Part shown: piece after piece, positions 48,978-56,308 of the stretch
How the letters are laid out: every line of letters begins with the position of its first letter
Position numbering within the stretch: the first letter of the stretch is position 1
DNA from: a virus
Strand: one strand, 5' to 3'
Virus record (IMG/VR): IMGVR_UViG_3300005842_000010
Location: 1 to 64,000 of that record
DNA length: 64,000 nt
The notes under the pieces: model-generated
Seen by the model: only the letters and a program-made list of their open reading frames with translations
What the model was told of the DNA's origin: nothing
Databases searched by the model: none
Position numbers and translations under genes: made by a program

Positions 48978-49165
48978 CCTGTTACGCAGTCCAATACGAA
49001 GACGGAATCTGGCGCGGCAAGGTTGTCGATAACGACGGAACCGCACTGGCAGTAATCGGTTCTCAGGACGGATCTTTGAACCGGGACGATGCTGACAGGG
49101 CGGCAAGAGAAGTAGCTGGTAGCCTTCGTTTCAATCTGGATTCGTTCGTTAGGAAGTTCTCCTGA
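48974..49165 (+). CDS. Hypothetical protein, 63 aa
   Basis: MTCYAVQYEDGIWRGKVVDN, then DGTALAVIGSQDGSLNRDDA. Small alpha/beta protein; start set by the ATGA overlap. Last gene of the early operon before a terminator-like hairpin. Confidence 0.6.
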   Translation: MTCYAVQYEDGIWRGKVVDNDGTALAVIGSQDGSLNRDDADRAAREVAGSLRFNLDSFVRKFS

Positions 49166-49238
49166 TAAAAATAATCTATTGACAGGATCGGGGGAGATGT
49201 GCGAAAAGTGCGCAATGATGTTATCGACCATCAGTGAA

Positions 49239-49300
49239 TCGCCCGTTCTGGGCGGGGGAGCCCGACTCCCGTCGATACCGTCCAGAACAGGCGATTTTGA
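49239..49300 (+). terminator. Long hairpin with U-rich end, early-operon terminator
   Basis: A 13-nt stem (TCGCCCGTTCTGG at 49239-49251 with CCAGAACAGGCGA at 49282-49294, one G-T pair) encloses an inner GGGAG-CCCGA-CTCCC hairpin and is followed by TTTTGATTT. It ends 3 nt before the tRNA. Confidence 0.6.
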
Positions 49301-49302
49301 TT

Positions 49303-49374
49303 TGCGGAGTAGAGCATCGGTAGCTCGCTTGGCTCATAACCATGAGGTAGCAGGTTCGATTCCTGCCTCCGCTA
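49303..49374 (+). tRNA. tRNA-Met (CAT), initiator-like
   Basis: 72-nt cloverleaf: acceptor TGCGGAG/CTCCGCT, D-arm GAGC-ATCGGTA-GCTC, anticodon arm CTTGG-CTCATAA-CCATG with anticodon CAT, and T-arm GCAGG-TTCGATT-CCTGC. The 1-72 pair is a T-T mismatch, a feature of initiator tRNAs, but the GGG/CCC anticodon-stem signature is only partly kept (TGG/CCA, and one T-T mismatch). CCA is not encoded. Confidence 0.85.
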
Positions 49375-49708
49375 TCCCTTTCTTCGGGTCGAAGCCTAAC
49401 GGTTATCTTGAACGTACTCCGTCGGGCACTCTCTTATCCGAAGATTTCTGCTCTCCCGCAGTGGTCGATGCACCACGGAGCCCGAGTGATATCCCGGGAA
49501 CACCAGAACGATCGTTTAGCCGATCGGAGAGCACCAATTTTTATGAGACCTCCGGGTCTGGATCACTGCAAATCCTGGGGTTAGCGGCCTGTCACCGCGC
49601 CGTCGGGAGGACACAGCCAGATGCCAACCACCGTACGGGGGAAGACCGGGACGACAGCCCGGTGAGGTCTCGCCCTTTTCAAGAAATTCCCATAACTGAG
49701 CCGAGGCT
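49375..49708 (+). other. Non-coding, structured stretch after the tRNA
   Basis: No convincing coding frame. Several hairpins can be drawn: GTGGT-CGATGC-ACCAC, CGATCG-TTTAGC-CGATCG, AGACC-TCCG-GGTCT and CCGGG-ACGACAG-CCCGG. GAGACC and GGTCTC could pair at long range. It may be part of a large structured RNA or intron. A long plus-strand frame through this region also crosses the tRNA and is not a gene. Confidence 0.35.
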
Positions 49709-50101
49709 ATGCAGACGAACTACTTCAAAATCTGGCGTTCAAGAAACATCGACGATGCCGCAAGAGAGAGACACGCCAGAAAAGCGTGGGCCTACAGGCA
49801 ACGAGTTAGGGCTGAGGTTATTGCGTCAATGGGTGGAAAGTGTGTCAAATGTGGATTTTCAGACCCAAGGGCGCTTCAAATCGATCACATCCATGGCGGA
49901 GGCTCCCAGGAAGAACAGGGCGGAAGCCGTTATGCTTTATTTGCCAGGCTGTCAAAACATCCAGATCCTATTAAGTTTCAATTGCTTTGCGCGAATTGTA
50001 ACACCATTAAGCGAGAAGAAAACGGAGAACAGACAAAGTGCAGAAAATACCAGGCACCAGACATTGCGCCAATGTGGGAGCCAGCCGTGTTTGATTTTTA
50101 A
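49709..50101 (+). CDS. HNH endonuclease in the RNA island
   Basis: Classical HNH with Cys ligands: CVKCGFSDPRALQIDHIHGG, then FQLLCANCNTIKREENG. A basic N-terminal helix precedes it. It is flanked on both sides by structured non-coding sequence, as for intron or intergenic homing endonucleases. Confidence 0.88.
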   Translation: MQTNYFKIWRSRNIDDAARERHARKAWAYRQRVRAEVIASMGGKCVKCGFSDPRALQIDHIHGGGSQEEQGGSRYALFARLSKHPDPIKFQLLCANCNTIKREENGEQTKCRKYQAPDIAPMWEPAVFDF

Positions 50102-50419
50102 TGGCACCGACAGGGATATTGCCAGCGACACTTTCGGTCGCGCGCTGATTCTCGCGCGGCCCAGGCGAAGCTCACCGACAGATATGGCCTGCCGGGTCTT
50201 CGCCTTCAATTTACGGCTGCAACAACGTGACTCGGAGCGCGTTAGCCCTGCTGGTGGTTCACCGTTTCCACTCAACCGCGCCGCCGTAAACTGTTCTATG
50301 CTGATGGCGCTAAAGCGGGCATCCGATTTCAACGCAAGCGTATCCGCAAGGATTAGGGGCAGTTGCTACCCACGGGTGAAGCCTCCTTTGATAAATGCAA
50401 CCGCTTGCGCCAATTTTCC
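50102..50419 (+). other. Non-coding, structured spacer between two HNH genes
   Basis: No frame with protein-like character. Hairpins GCGAC-ACTTTC-GGTCGC and CGCGC-TGATTCT-CGCGCG near 50128-50158 resemble RNA elements. Function unknown. Confidence 0.3.
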
Positions 50420-50788
50420 ATGAACCAGCAAAAACAGTTCAAAGTGCTTAGTCAAAAGCTTTTAGAACTGGGATTTGCGTCATACAAAGAATATCTTCTT
50501 TCACCTCACTGGTCCGCACTCAGAAGGCGATTTTTCAATAAACACCGATCGCCGCCCTGTTCCGGCTGTTGGAAAACGACCGTTCCGCTTCAACTCCATC
50601 ACAGAAATTACAACCGAATCGGCCGGGAAAGGTTGTCAGACCTTGTTGCGCTCTGCGGTAATTGCCATCGTAAAACTCACGATTTTTGCCGCGCCAACAC
50701 TCAATATGATTTTCATTCAGCCCATCGCCAATCACGACGCTGGGCGGGTTCTTTGACAGCAGGACAAATCAGCAAGGGCGCTACTTAG
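50420..50788 (+). CDS. HNH endonuclease, second in the island
   Basis: The start is set at ATG 50420. ERLSDLVALCGNCHRKTHDF and PCSGCWKTTVPLQLHHRNYN give the HNH zinc form. N-terminal helix LSQKLLELGFASYKEYLLSP, then HWSALRRRFF. Likely another mobile homing gene. Confidence 0.82.
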   Translation: MNQQKQFKVLSQKLLELGFASYKEYLLSPHWSALRRRFFNKHRSPPCSGCWKTTVPLQLHHRNYNRIGRERLSDLVALCGNCHRKTHDFCRANTQYDFHSAHRQSRRWAGSLTAGQISKGAT

Positions 50789-51714
50789 AAGGTAGTGCCA
50801 GCAGCAGCCACGGCACCCCGGAGCGGGGCGTGGCCTGAGTCTAAAACCTCACGTTTGGGAGGAATGCCCGCTGCCCTCTGTGCCAGTGACGTTCTGGGAA
50901 CTATGCCTCAATCTGACCAGCCGTCCCGCCGGCAAGCTTACAAGCCCATCGGCGACAAGCGCACAGCCAAAAGACCTGTAAGCACAGTGAAGATTGCCCC
51001 GAAAGGTGCACCGTTCCATGGTTGCTTGCGACGGAACCATTCACTGCCACGGCGACCTAACCAGCCGCACATCCTGCCCGCAAAGCTGTCATCGATCATC
51101 AAACAGTCTGACGACACCGGGGACGACAATCCCGGGAATGTCTTGGAAACAATCAGGCTGAAAACCCATCAAGGGCCACTACAAACCTTGATTGGGATGC
51201 TTCATGTCCACACTCAATGTTCCACGTGGAACTTTCACCCTCAAAGGCGCCAGCAAAAGAGGTTCTCGAAAAACACCCTCAAATCCCGGCAAAAAATTTC
51301 TGGCGGCCTATCACATTTTCAGCCACGTCCAGAGCATCATCTGAAAAACTTTGAGTCCAGCAGAAGCGTATACGACACCCGCGCCGACCCATACCCCCGT
51401 ACACCGGCATGACGGCGGGCCGGCAGCGTCCAAAAGGGCCGAACCCGAGGTCGGAACCAGGTGATTCTCGAAAACTGGCCTTGCAAACGACTGCAAATCA
51501 GGCTTGTTTCACTATCTGGGAAGGAGAGTACGCTATTTTTCGATACCTAAGCGTTTCACTTAGGATTAGGCATGTTGAAACCGATTACAAACGGCATTCA
51601 CGTTTTCTTGCTCGGTTCACCATACTTGGCACGTTTCTTGAATTGTCTGGGGTGAATGCGGGAGGTTGGCGTCCGTACTTTCCGGGCGCGGCGGTCGTCC
51701 CCGAAAGCCAAAGG
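50789..51714 (+). other. Gene-poor segment with hairpins and parS-like site
   Basis: No frame looks like a protein. It holds a strong hairpin GCCACG-GCA-CCCCG-GAG-CGGGG-CGTGGC (50807-50834), CCGGGGA-CGACAA-TCCCGG (about 51119-51137), CCTAAG-CGTTTCA-CTTAGG (51546-51564), and the palindrome at 51218-51233. It may belong to a large structured RNA or a control region. Confidence 0.35.
51218..51233. promoter_or_regulatory. parS-like palindrome TGTTCCACGTGGAACT
   Basis: The 14-nt core GTTCCACGTGGAAC is a perfect palindrome and matches the bacterial chromosomal parS consensus (TGTTNCACGTGAAACA) in all but the outer bases, equal to the form used in pseudomonads. No ParB gene is visible here. Confidence 0.6.
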
Positions 51715-51743
51715 TTGACAGTCAGGCGGTGACGCTGTATACT
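51715..51743 (+). promoter_or_regulatory. Strong sigma70 promoter with no gene downstream
   Basis: TTGACA (51715-51720), 17-nt spacer, TATACT (51738-51743), the best promoter match in the window. No plus-strand protein gene follows for over 1.5 kb; only a hairpin region lies ahead. Confidence 0.75.
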
Positions 51744-51749
51744 GGCGCC

Positions 51750-51811
51750 TCATAGATTCAGGTGTGTTTAGGGCAGTGCGAGCCGGGTGGATTTCCCATC
51801 CGGCTCGCTGC
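51750..51811 (+). ncRNA. Candidate small RNA with long 3' hairpin
   Basis: The predicted transcript from the promoter above would start near 51750 and form a stem GCAG(TG)CGAGCCGGGTGG with CCATCCGGCTCGCTGC (51773-51811). A weak U-run follows (CTTTG). Length about 60 nt. Hypothetical. Confidence 0.4.
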
Positions 51812-51932
51812 TTTGCGGGGTGGCGGCGGCGAGCGTCGGACTCAACGTCCCGTCTATGCGCTCGGCTGATTCCGATGCGTCCTGGGGCATTCTAGCGCGG
51901 TGGTTTGTTCTCGAAATTGGCATTTGGGCATG

Positions 51933-51959
51933 AAAAGGCCCCGATTGGCTGTCTCGGGG
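51933..51959 (-). terminator. Terminator of the small minus-strand operon
   Basis: Minus strand CCCCGA-GACAGCCAA-TCGGGG followed by CCTTTTCATG. It lies 19 nt after the stop of the last small gene of the operon. Confidence 0.75.
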
Positions 51960-51977
51960 TTGTTTTGAGGGGTTGTT

Positions 51978-52136
51978 CTAACGCCCGCAACAAGGGCAGG
52001 GACGCTTTGGTTTTGGTGGTTCCATAAATCCGTTTTTGTCGGGGCAGTCCCGAGATCCAATGACGGTGGCTCCCATTGCTCGACATTCCTCAAACAACGT
52101 TTCGCAGATTGGCGCAGTCAGTCCCTTTGCGTTCAT
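51978..52136 (-). CDS. Small protein with C-terminal CPCCGR, 52 aa
   Basis: ATG 52136 follows the stop of the previous small gene by 5 nt. MNAKGLTAPICETLFEECRA, then GSRDCPDKNGFMEPPKPKRP and CPCCGR, a cysteine-rich protein with a ribbon-like end. Unknown. Confidence 0.5.
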   Translation of the reverse strand: MNAKGLTAPICETLFEECRAMGATVIGSRDCPDKNGFMEPPKPKRPCPCCGR

Positions 52137-52141
52137 TCCAG

Positions 52142-52249
52142 TTATTGCGTCAATGAGGTCCTGGGCTTCGTTGGTATATCCAAACGCTCCGCCCGCGCCA
52201 AGGTGATTGTCCCGAGCGCGAGCCCGAGCCAGATGGTGAGCAGGTTCAT
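52142..52249 (-). CDS. Small membrane or secreted peptide, 35 aa
   Basis: MNLLTIWLGLALGTITLARA starts by ATGA overlap with the gene upstream. A signal peptide or single span is followed by a short polar tail. Unknown role. Confidence 0.45.
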   Translation of the reverse strand: MNLLTIWLGLALGTITLARAERLDIPTKPRTSLTQ

Positions 52250-52638
52250 GGCTTCACAAGCGTTGCAGTCACCTCGTAGTTGCCCTCGATGTGCACCAGG
52301 CGATAACCCTGGGAGAGTTTGCCGGCGAGGTAAGGCGCCAAGTTGTTCGTGCCCGTGAGCTGGTAAGGGCTCGGCAGGGCAGGGTTCTCGTAACCGTCGA
52401 TGAGGCGCGACTGATCCACGTTCTGGATCTCGTACCCGCCCCAGTTGTAGGTATTGGGGAGTGGTGTGCCGTCATCGCTGGTATATTTCCACGTCCAATA
52501 GAACGGGACGGCGTGCACAATGATGACATCGACTGCGCCAGGCGGTGGCGGTTGAGGTTTGTGCTGTTCGGGCTGGTTTACGGCCGCCACTGCGACGAGT
52601 GACGCCACTGCTAAGGTTAGGATTACATGCGTTTTCAT
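52246..52638 (-). CDS. Exported protein, 130 aa
   Basis: Signal peptide KTHVILTLAVASLVAVAAV, a Pro-rich linker (KPQPPPPGAVDV) and a beta-rich domain with YWTWKYTSDDGTPLPNTYNW, then GYRLVHIEGNYEVTATLV. Probably periplasmic or secreted, and possibly expressed in lysogeny from its own minus-strand promoter. Confidence 0.6.
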   Translation of the reverse strand: MKTHVILTLAVASLVAVAAVNQPEQHKPQPPPPGAVDVIIVHAVPFYWTWKYTSDDGTPLPNTYNWGGYEIQNVDQSRLIDGYENPALPSPYQLTGTNNLAPYLAGKLSQGYRLVHIEGNYEVTATLVKP

Positions 52639-52643
52639 AGGAT

Positions 52644-52847
52644 TTACTTAGTTTTTATGGGTGTTTGATTGCAAGCGGCCTCGAATGACCCCTTGCCTTT
52701 GAGATAGTTTGCCTCGGCGCGCGCCTGCCGCTCTTCGCGGCCGTATTCGTCACGCAGCGCAATGTAAATTTCCGACCAGCTAACGCGCTTGGCCGCTTTC
52801 TTGGCGTCCTCGAGGTTGCCGTTGATGTAGTTTTCGATGCAGTTCAT
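52644..52847 (-). CDS. Hypothetical helical protein, 67 aa
   Basis: NLEDAKKAAKRVSWSEIYIA, then LRDEYGREERQARAEANYLK. ATGA overlap upstream. Unknown. Confidence 0.55.
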   Translation of the reverse strand: MNCIENYINGNLEDAKKAAKRVSWSEIYIALRDEYGREERQARAEANYLKGKGSFEAACNQTPIKTK

Positions 52848-53065
52848 AGTGCCTGTTCCTCCTCTTCGTAAGAGGTCGTTTCCTCGCGGTAGTGCATCAT
52901 GCCCCGCTCTGTCTCGATCTCAATCTTCTGCCCGTGCCTATCGCACCAGTGAGCCAGATACAACCGTCCAGGCACAGCGATGATCGCTTCGGCCTCTGCG
53001 CCATCAATGCACTCCATCGTGGCAGCATTGCGGATGGTTAATGTGTGAAACGTTTCGTATCCCAT
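52844..53065 (-). CDS. Hypothetical protein, about 73 aa
   Basis: The start is probably ATG 53065 (MGYETFHTLTIRN); an upstream ATG at 53080 adds five residues. Strand-rich, with DGAEAEAIIAVPGRLYLAHW and an acidic C-terminus. First gene of the small minus-strand operon. Confidence 0.5.
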   Translation of the reverse strand: MGYETFHTLTIRNAATMECIDGAEAEAIIAVPGRLYLAHWCDRHGQKIEIETERGMMHYREETTSYEEEEQAL

Positions 53066-53193
53066 AAGTGTTTTCCTCAAAGCCGCCGCCCCGCGCGGTG
53101 ATGCTCACAAGCTGAGGTAGCGAGTGAATTTCGCGCGAGAACGGCGGCCAAACCGTTGGTGTTTATTGTATGTCGCATCACTGACATGCGAGC

Positions 53194-53221
53194 AATTTAG
53201 CAGAGTGGAAAGCTCTGTCAA
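53194..53221 (-). promoter_or_regulatory. Promoter of the small minus-strand operon
   Basis: Minus strand TTGACA (53221-53216), 16-nt spacer, TAAATT (53199-53194). Unlike the others it leaves a leader of about 110-120 nt before the first ATG. Confidence 0.55.
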
Positions 53222-53291
53222 TTACTTTCTGCAAAATAATTCACATAATTTACTTGCATTCCTTTTTGGCGTGTGAGATTGTGCGGGCGCA

Positions 53292-53510
53292 ATGCCAATT
53301 ACCAAAACAAAGAATCTCACAAGTGCGGAGCTGGCAAAGATGGTTGCGGCCCTCAAGCCAGGCGGTTCATTTACCGTCACGAATAAAACCGAGCGCGGAG
53401 TTGCAAGCGCCATTGCAAAGAATCTCCGAAACGTTGGCGCGATAGATTATATCGTGGCCAGTCGGGAGAATGAGGCGGGAGAATTTGTCTTTTTTATTGT
53501 TCCGTCATGA
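53292..53510 (+). CDS. Hypothetical protein, 72 aa
   Basis: TSAELAKMVAALKPGGSFTV, then TERGVASAIAKNLRNVGAID. A weak TTGCAT/GATTGT promoter (53254-53282) ends 9 nt before the ATG. Strand-helix fold. Unknown. Confidence 0.55.
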   Translation: MPITKTKNLTSAELAKMVAALKPGGSFTVTNKTERGVASAIAKNLRNVGAIDYIVASRENEAGEFVFFIVPS

Positions 53511-53884
53511 TCATCGTTTATCCAGAAACCAAGGCGGAAATGGTCCGATGCAATGCTCTTGTGTCTCAGGCTGTGAAAAATGGGGTGCTCGTACGCCCAA
53601 AGAAATGCACAGCTTGTAATAAAGGACGAAGAAAGATTTTTGGCCACCACCGAGATTATTACAAACCGCTTGAAGTGGTGTGGATTTGTGCAAAGTGCCA
53701 CTGCAAGGAGCACAGAGAAAGTAACCACACCCCGTTCATAACGATTTATCCCGAGAATTGGCGCAAACTCAAAAGGTTTGCGCGACTAGACCCGCTCAAA
53801 CGCAGCATCGATGAGTTAGTAAACCTCATTATTGCCAACTGGGACGGGAGTTTATTCAGCAACAAACCCCAGGCGAAAGCCTGA
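53507..53884 (+). CDS. HNH-like zinc protein, 125 aa
   Basis: CTACNKGRRKIFGHHRDYYK, then PLEVVWICAKCHCKEH: the zinc-bound histidine region of small phage HNH-like proteins that carry GHHxDYxxP...WxCxxCHxxxH. The C-terminal part is helical. Nuclease activity is uncertain. Confidence 0.6.
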   Translation: MIIVYPETKAEMVRCNALVSQAVKNGVLVRPKKCTACNKGRRKIFGHHRDYYKPLEVVWICAKCHCKEHRESNHTPFITIYPENWRKLKRFARLDPLKRSIDELVNLIIANWDGSLFSNKPQAKA

Positions 53885-53905
53885 TCAACCAAAACGGATC
53901 GTACG

Positions 53906-54517
53906 ATGCAAACACAAGACCCTATCAACTTAGAAATTCTGCGAGTCAGAATGGACGCCTTCAACGCAGTCACCGGCCCGAGAGTCGGTGACTTTCTGGA
54001 ACTACCGCGGCCAGATCCGCGGTGCCCGACACATACGCGCCTTACTCACGACTGGGGCGATACGCTTCAAACCGGCGGGTGCGGTGGCTCGTATTATCTC
54101 CAAGGCCGCTGCTTGAGTTACTCCGGCGGGCTGGACCCTGGACTTTCGGTTGTCGATCTGGTTCCGACACCAGAATTGAAAACGGGGAGCGTCTGGTTCT
54201 TCGATAGGGATATTTCCGGCGCTGGGCGTGGCGTTTATTTCAACGTGCCCATGCGCGTTTTCAAACCACGCCCGGGCGCTAATCTCGACGGCGTTGAGGA
54301 AGTGAAGTGTCCTTTCTGGGTTTCATTTCTGGATGAGGAACGGCACAAGCATACGTGCGGCTACTGGTTCACCATCACAAAGAACGCGATGGCTCATACC
54401 GCTTTTCGATTACGCTCCGAACTGGACGAATGGCTGAAACGTGAAAAGCTGCACCTGCAACGCGACCTTGTTACTCCCGGCAGTGCTCGGCTTGACTGGG
54501 GGTGCGCATGCCAATAA
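53906..54517 (+). CDS. Hypothetical protein, 203 aa
   Basis: HTRLTHDWGDTLQTGGCGGS, then YYLQGRCLSYSGGLDPGLSV, then SGAGRGVYFNVPMRVFKP. Similar Trp/Gly-rich proteins lie in many soil-phage contigs, function unknown. Probably beta-rich and cytosolic. Preceded by a purine-rich RBS. Confidence 0.55.
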   Translation: MQTQDPINLEILRVRMDAFNAVTGPRVGDFLELPRPDPRCPTHTRLTHDWGDTLQTGGCGGSYYLQGRCLSYSGGLDPGLSVVDLVPTPELKTGSVWFFDRDISGAGRGVYFNVPMRVFKPRPGANLDGVEEVKCPFWVSFLDEERHKHTCGYWFTITKNAMAHTAFRLRSELDEWLKREKLHLQRDLVTPGSARLDWGCACQ

Positions 54518-54840
54518 CTAATCAGACCACTTGGGATGGATGGGTTGCAAACAATACCGATCCCTACGGGAAATGTTGTATTGATGTCGCAAGAGAAGTG
54601 ATGCGACTGCTTGACGAGCGGAGTGAGTTCGATCCAGACAGCTTAATCACGGAAGCCGATCGTAAGATTGATTGCGGTGGAATAACTGGCTTTATGGCTG
54701 GCTGTGTCGCGCAGATGGTGACGAAATGCCATTCAAGGGGCGAAGAGTTCCGTGAAAAATGGAATAAGTCCTACTGTAGCGATTCCAAAACTGGCGTGGT
54801 CAATCCTGCAATCATCACCATCGGAGTTAAACAACCATGA
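54508..54840 (+). CDS. Hypothetical protein, 110 aa
   Basis: The start is ATG 54508 (overlapping the upstream stop). DVAREVMRLLDERSEFDPDS, then DCGGITGFMAGCVAQMVTKC. Similar to small phage proteins with a GITGFMAG core. Unknown. Confidence 0.55.
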   Translation: MPITNQTTWDGWVANNTDPYGKCCIDVAREVMRLLDERSEFDPDSLITEADRKIDCGGITGFMAGCVAQMVTKCHSRGEEFREKWNKSYCSDSKTGVVNPAIITIGVKQP

Positions 54841-55034
54841 ACGCTACCCAAACCGAGATCCACGCCAGCAATGAAGCGCTGGTTGCGGTTCAAACGATTC
54901 GACGCACGTTGATCGTACGCGATGTCGTCCGAGAGAGACAGGAAACCCAGGCACGCGGCATTCGTTGCGCGCTGCATCTGATTAAGTTTAACCGCGTCAC
55001 TGAGGCTGTGCGCGTGCTGGAGAGCATAGGATGA
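54837..55034 (+). CDS. Hypothetical protein, 65 aa
   Basis: Helical: NEALVAVQTIRRTLIVRDVV, then RERQETQARGIRCALHLIKF. ATGA overlaps on both sides. Unknown. Confidence 0.5.
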   Translation: MNATQTEIHASNEALVAVQTIRRTLIVRDVVRERQETQARGIRCALHLIKFNRVTEAVRVLESIG

Positions 55035-55228
55035 AAGTATTCGCCTCCACCATCCAGCGGGCGCTACACGAGGCTATAAAAACGGCTGCGTATTACGATC
55101 CAAAGATTGAGTCGCCTTGCTCACAATCCAAGCCAGTAATAAAAATGCGCCTCAAGTCAAATGTGAGCGTTGGCCGTGCCCTTATTCGCCTGATTCCATT
55201 GGTTAGAAGCGATTACAAAAATAAATGA
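55031..55228 (+). CDS. Hypothetical protein, 65 aa
   Basis: KVFASTIQRALHEAIKTAAY, then basic strands (VIKMRLKSNVSVGRALIRLI). ATGA overlap at the start and end. Unknown. Confidence 0.5.
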   Translation: MKVFASTIQRALHEAIKTAAYYDPKIESPCSQSKPVIKMRLKSNVSVGRALIRLIPLVRSDYKNK

Positions 55229-55293
55229 AGAAAGTTTGCGAAAGTGAAAGCGGTTCGCTGGATACAAGCGGTGTTCTTATACAACCCCTATGA
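55225..55293 (+). CDS. Tiny ORF, 22 aa
   Basis: MKKVCESESGSLDTSGVLIQ, then PL, with 4-nt overlap to the genes on both sides. It may only serve to couple translation of the glycosyltransferase gene. Confidence 0.4.
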   Translation: MKKVCESESGSLDTSGVLIQPL

Positions 55294-56105
55294 TTTTACC
55301 TGCTTCGTTCGCTTATTTACCGCCGCATGGCCAATTTTGCAGCGATGCCTTTTGGCAGAATCTCAGAGACAATCCGCCACGTCACAAAATGATTTTGTAT
55401 TCCGATGACGACTGGGGGAAGGACGTCATTCGCATAAAGTCACCGGAGTTTCTAAAGGGCGCCACGTTCGACGATGGCCCGCACAGGGGTAAACCTAACC
55501 CCTTTGCAATTCACAATGCCTTGTTCCTCGCTGGGCTCAAGATGTGCAAGGAGCACGGAGCTACGCATGCTTGCTACGTCGAACAGGATTGCCGGGTAGG
55601 GCGACCAGGCTGGGATGATGTGATCTTCGATGAGTATTTCAACCTGGGGCGACCGTGCATAGTCGCCGGCACTTGCTCAGTTTACAATCCGGCCAGCCCT
55701 GGCATCGACGGGCTACGCCGATTCTACAAGCACTTCAGCACACCACCGAAGCACGGTATTCCTACTGCGGCATTCGGCTGGCTCGGAGCCTCAACGCTCG
55801 GACCGAGCTGCATCGTGCCCAATGGCGCGCTGGCTGTTTATGACATGGCCTGGATTACGGGCATGTTCGATGTCGAAAGACAGGCGGACATGGCCACACA
55901 GAATACGGCTTACGACCTCGCTATCGGGACCAAGATCTGGGATTTGTTTTCCGAAGACGCGTACGATGTTATCGGCAGCCTCGGCTCGATCTACTCCGGC
56001 TACGCAAACATCGTGACGAGCGAAGAGGTCCGCCGCGAGCTACTGACTAGCGGCAAGGTGGTGGCCTACCATCAGGAAAAGACAAACTATATCCCAAAGC
56101 CATGA
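55290..56105 (+). CDS. Glycosyltransferase-like protein 1, 271 aa
   Basis: HKMILYSDDDWGKDVIRIKS, then CKEHGATHACYVEQDCRVGR, where the strand and following acidic residues suggest a GT-A metal site (EQD). No signal peptide. First of three related-looking enzymes; it precedes the integrase. Likely sugar transfer to a host or virion glycan. Confidence 0.6.
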   Translation: MILPASFAYLPPHGQFCSDAFWQNLRDNPPRHKMILYSDDDWGKDVIRIKSPEFLKGATFDDGPHRGKPNPFAIHNALFLAGLKMCKEHGATHACYVEQDCRVGRPGWDDVIFDEYFNLGRPCIVAGTCSVYNPASPGIDGLRRFYKHFSTPPKHGIPTAAFGWLGASTLGPSCIVPNGALAVYDMAWITGMFDVERQADMATQNTAYDLAIGTKIWDLFSEDAYDVIGSLGSIYSGYANIVTSEEVRRELLTSGKVVAYHQEKTNYIPKP

Positions 56106-56308
56106 ACGTCGATCATTTACAACTTTGGAAAAGCGAAACCGGCATAACGTTTCGCGCCTACATTGCTGTCAAAGCGATGGCTGGATTACTTGCAAACCCG
56201 CATTGTCCGCGCGTTGACGGTGATCGTAGCGCAATCAACGGTCCTGTTGTTGCCGAGATCTCCGTGAAGCTCGCGGATCAACTCATTGCCGAACTTGAAA
56301 AGCAATGA
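56102..56308 (+). CDS. Hypothetical protein, 68 aa
   Basis: FRAYIAVKAMAGLLANPHCP, then VAEISVKLADQLIAELEKQ. Common short phage protein type with an AxKAMxGLLAxP segment. Unknown. Confidence 0.55.
   Translation: MNVDHLQLWKSETGITFRAYIAVKAMAGLLANPHCPRVDGDRSAINGPVVAEISVKLADQLIAELEKQ

Noticed and set aside
48772-49032. 86-codon ORF after the gene ending at 48775
   Set aside because: Poor composition; the overlapping frames 48786-48977 and 48974-49165 have ATGA coupling and better protein character.
49375-50419. Group I intron around the HNH gene at 49709
   Set aside because: No clear P4, P7 or P3-P8 core strings were found by eye; kept only as a general structured-RNA suggestion. A covariance-model search would be decisive.
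49179-50423. Long plus-strand ORF of 414 codons
   Set aside because: It runs through the tRNA gene and overlaps a clear HNH gene in another frame; its composition is Arg/Ser/Pro-rich and not protein-like. High GC explains the open frame.
50795-51412. 205-codon plus-strand ORF
   Set aside because: Arg/Ser/Pro/His-rich with no fold-like pattern; it covers several strong hairpins and the parS-like palindrome, so it is probably non-coding.
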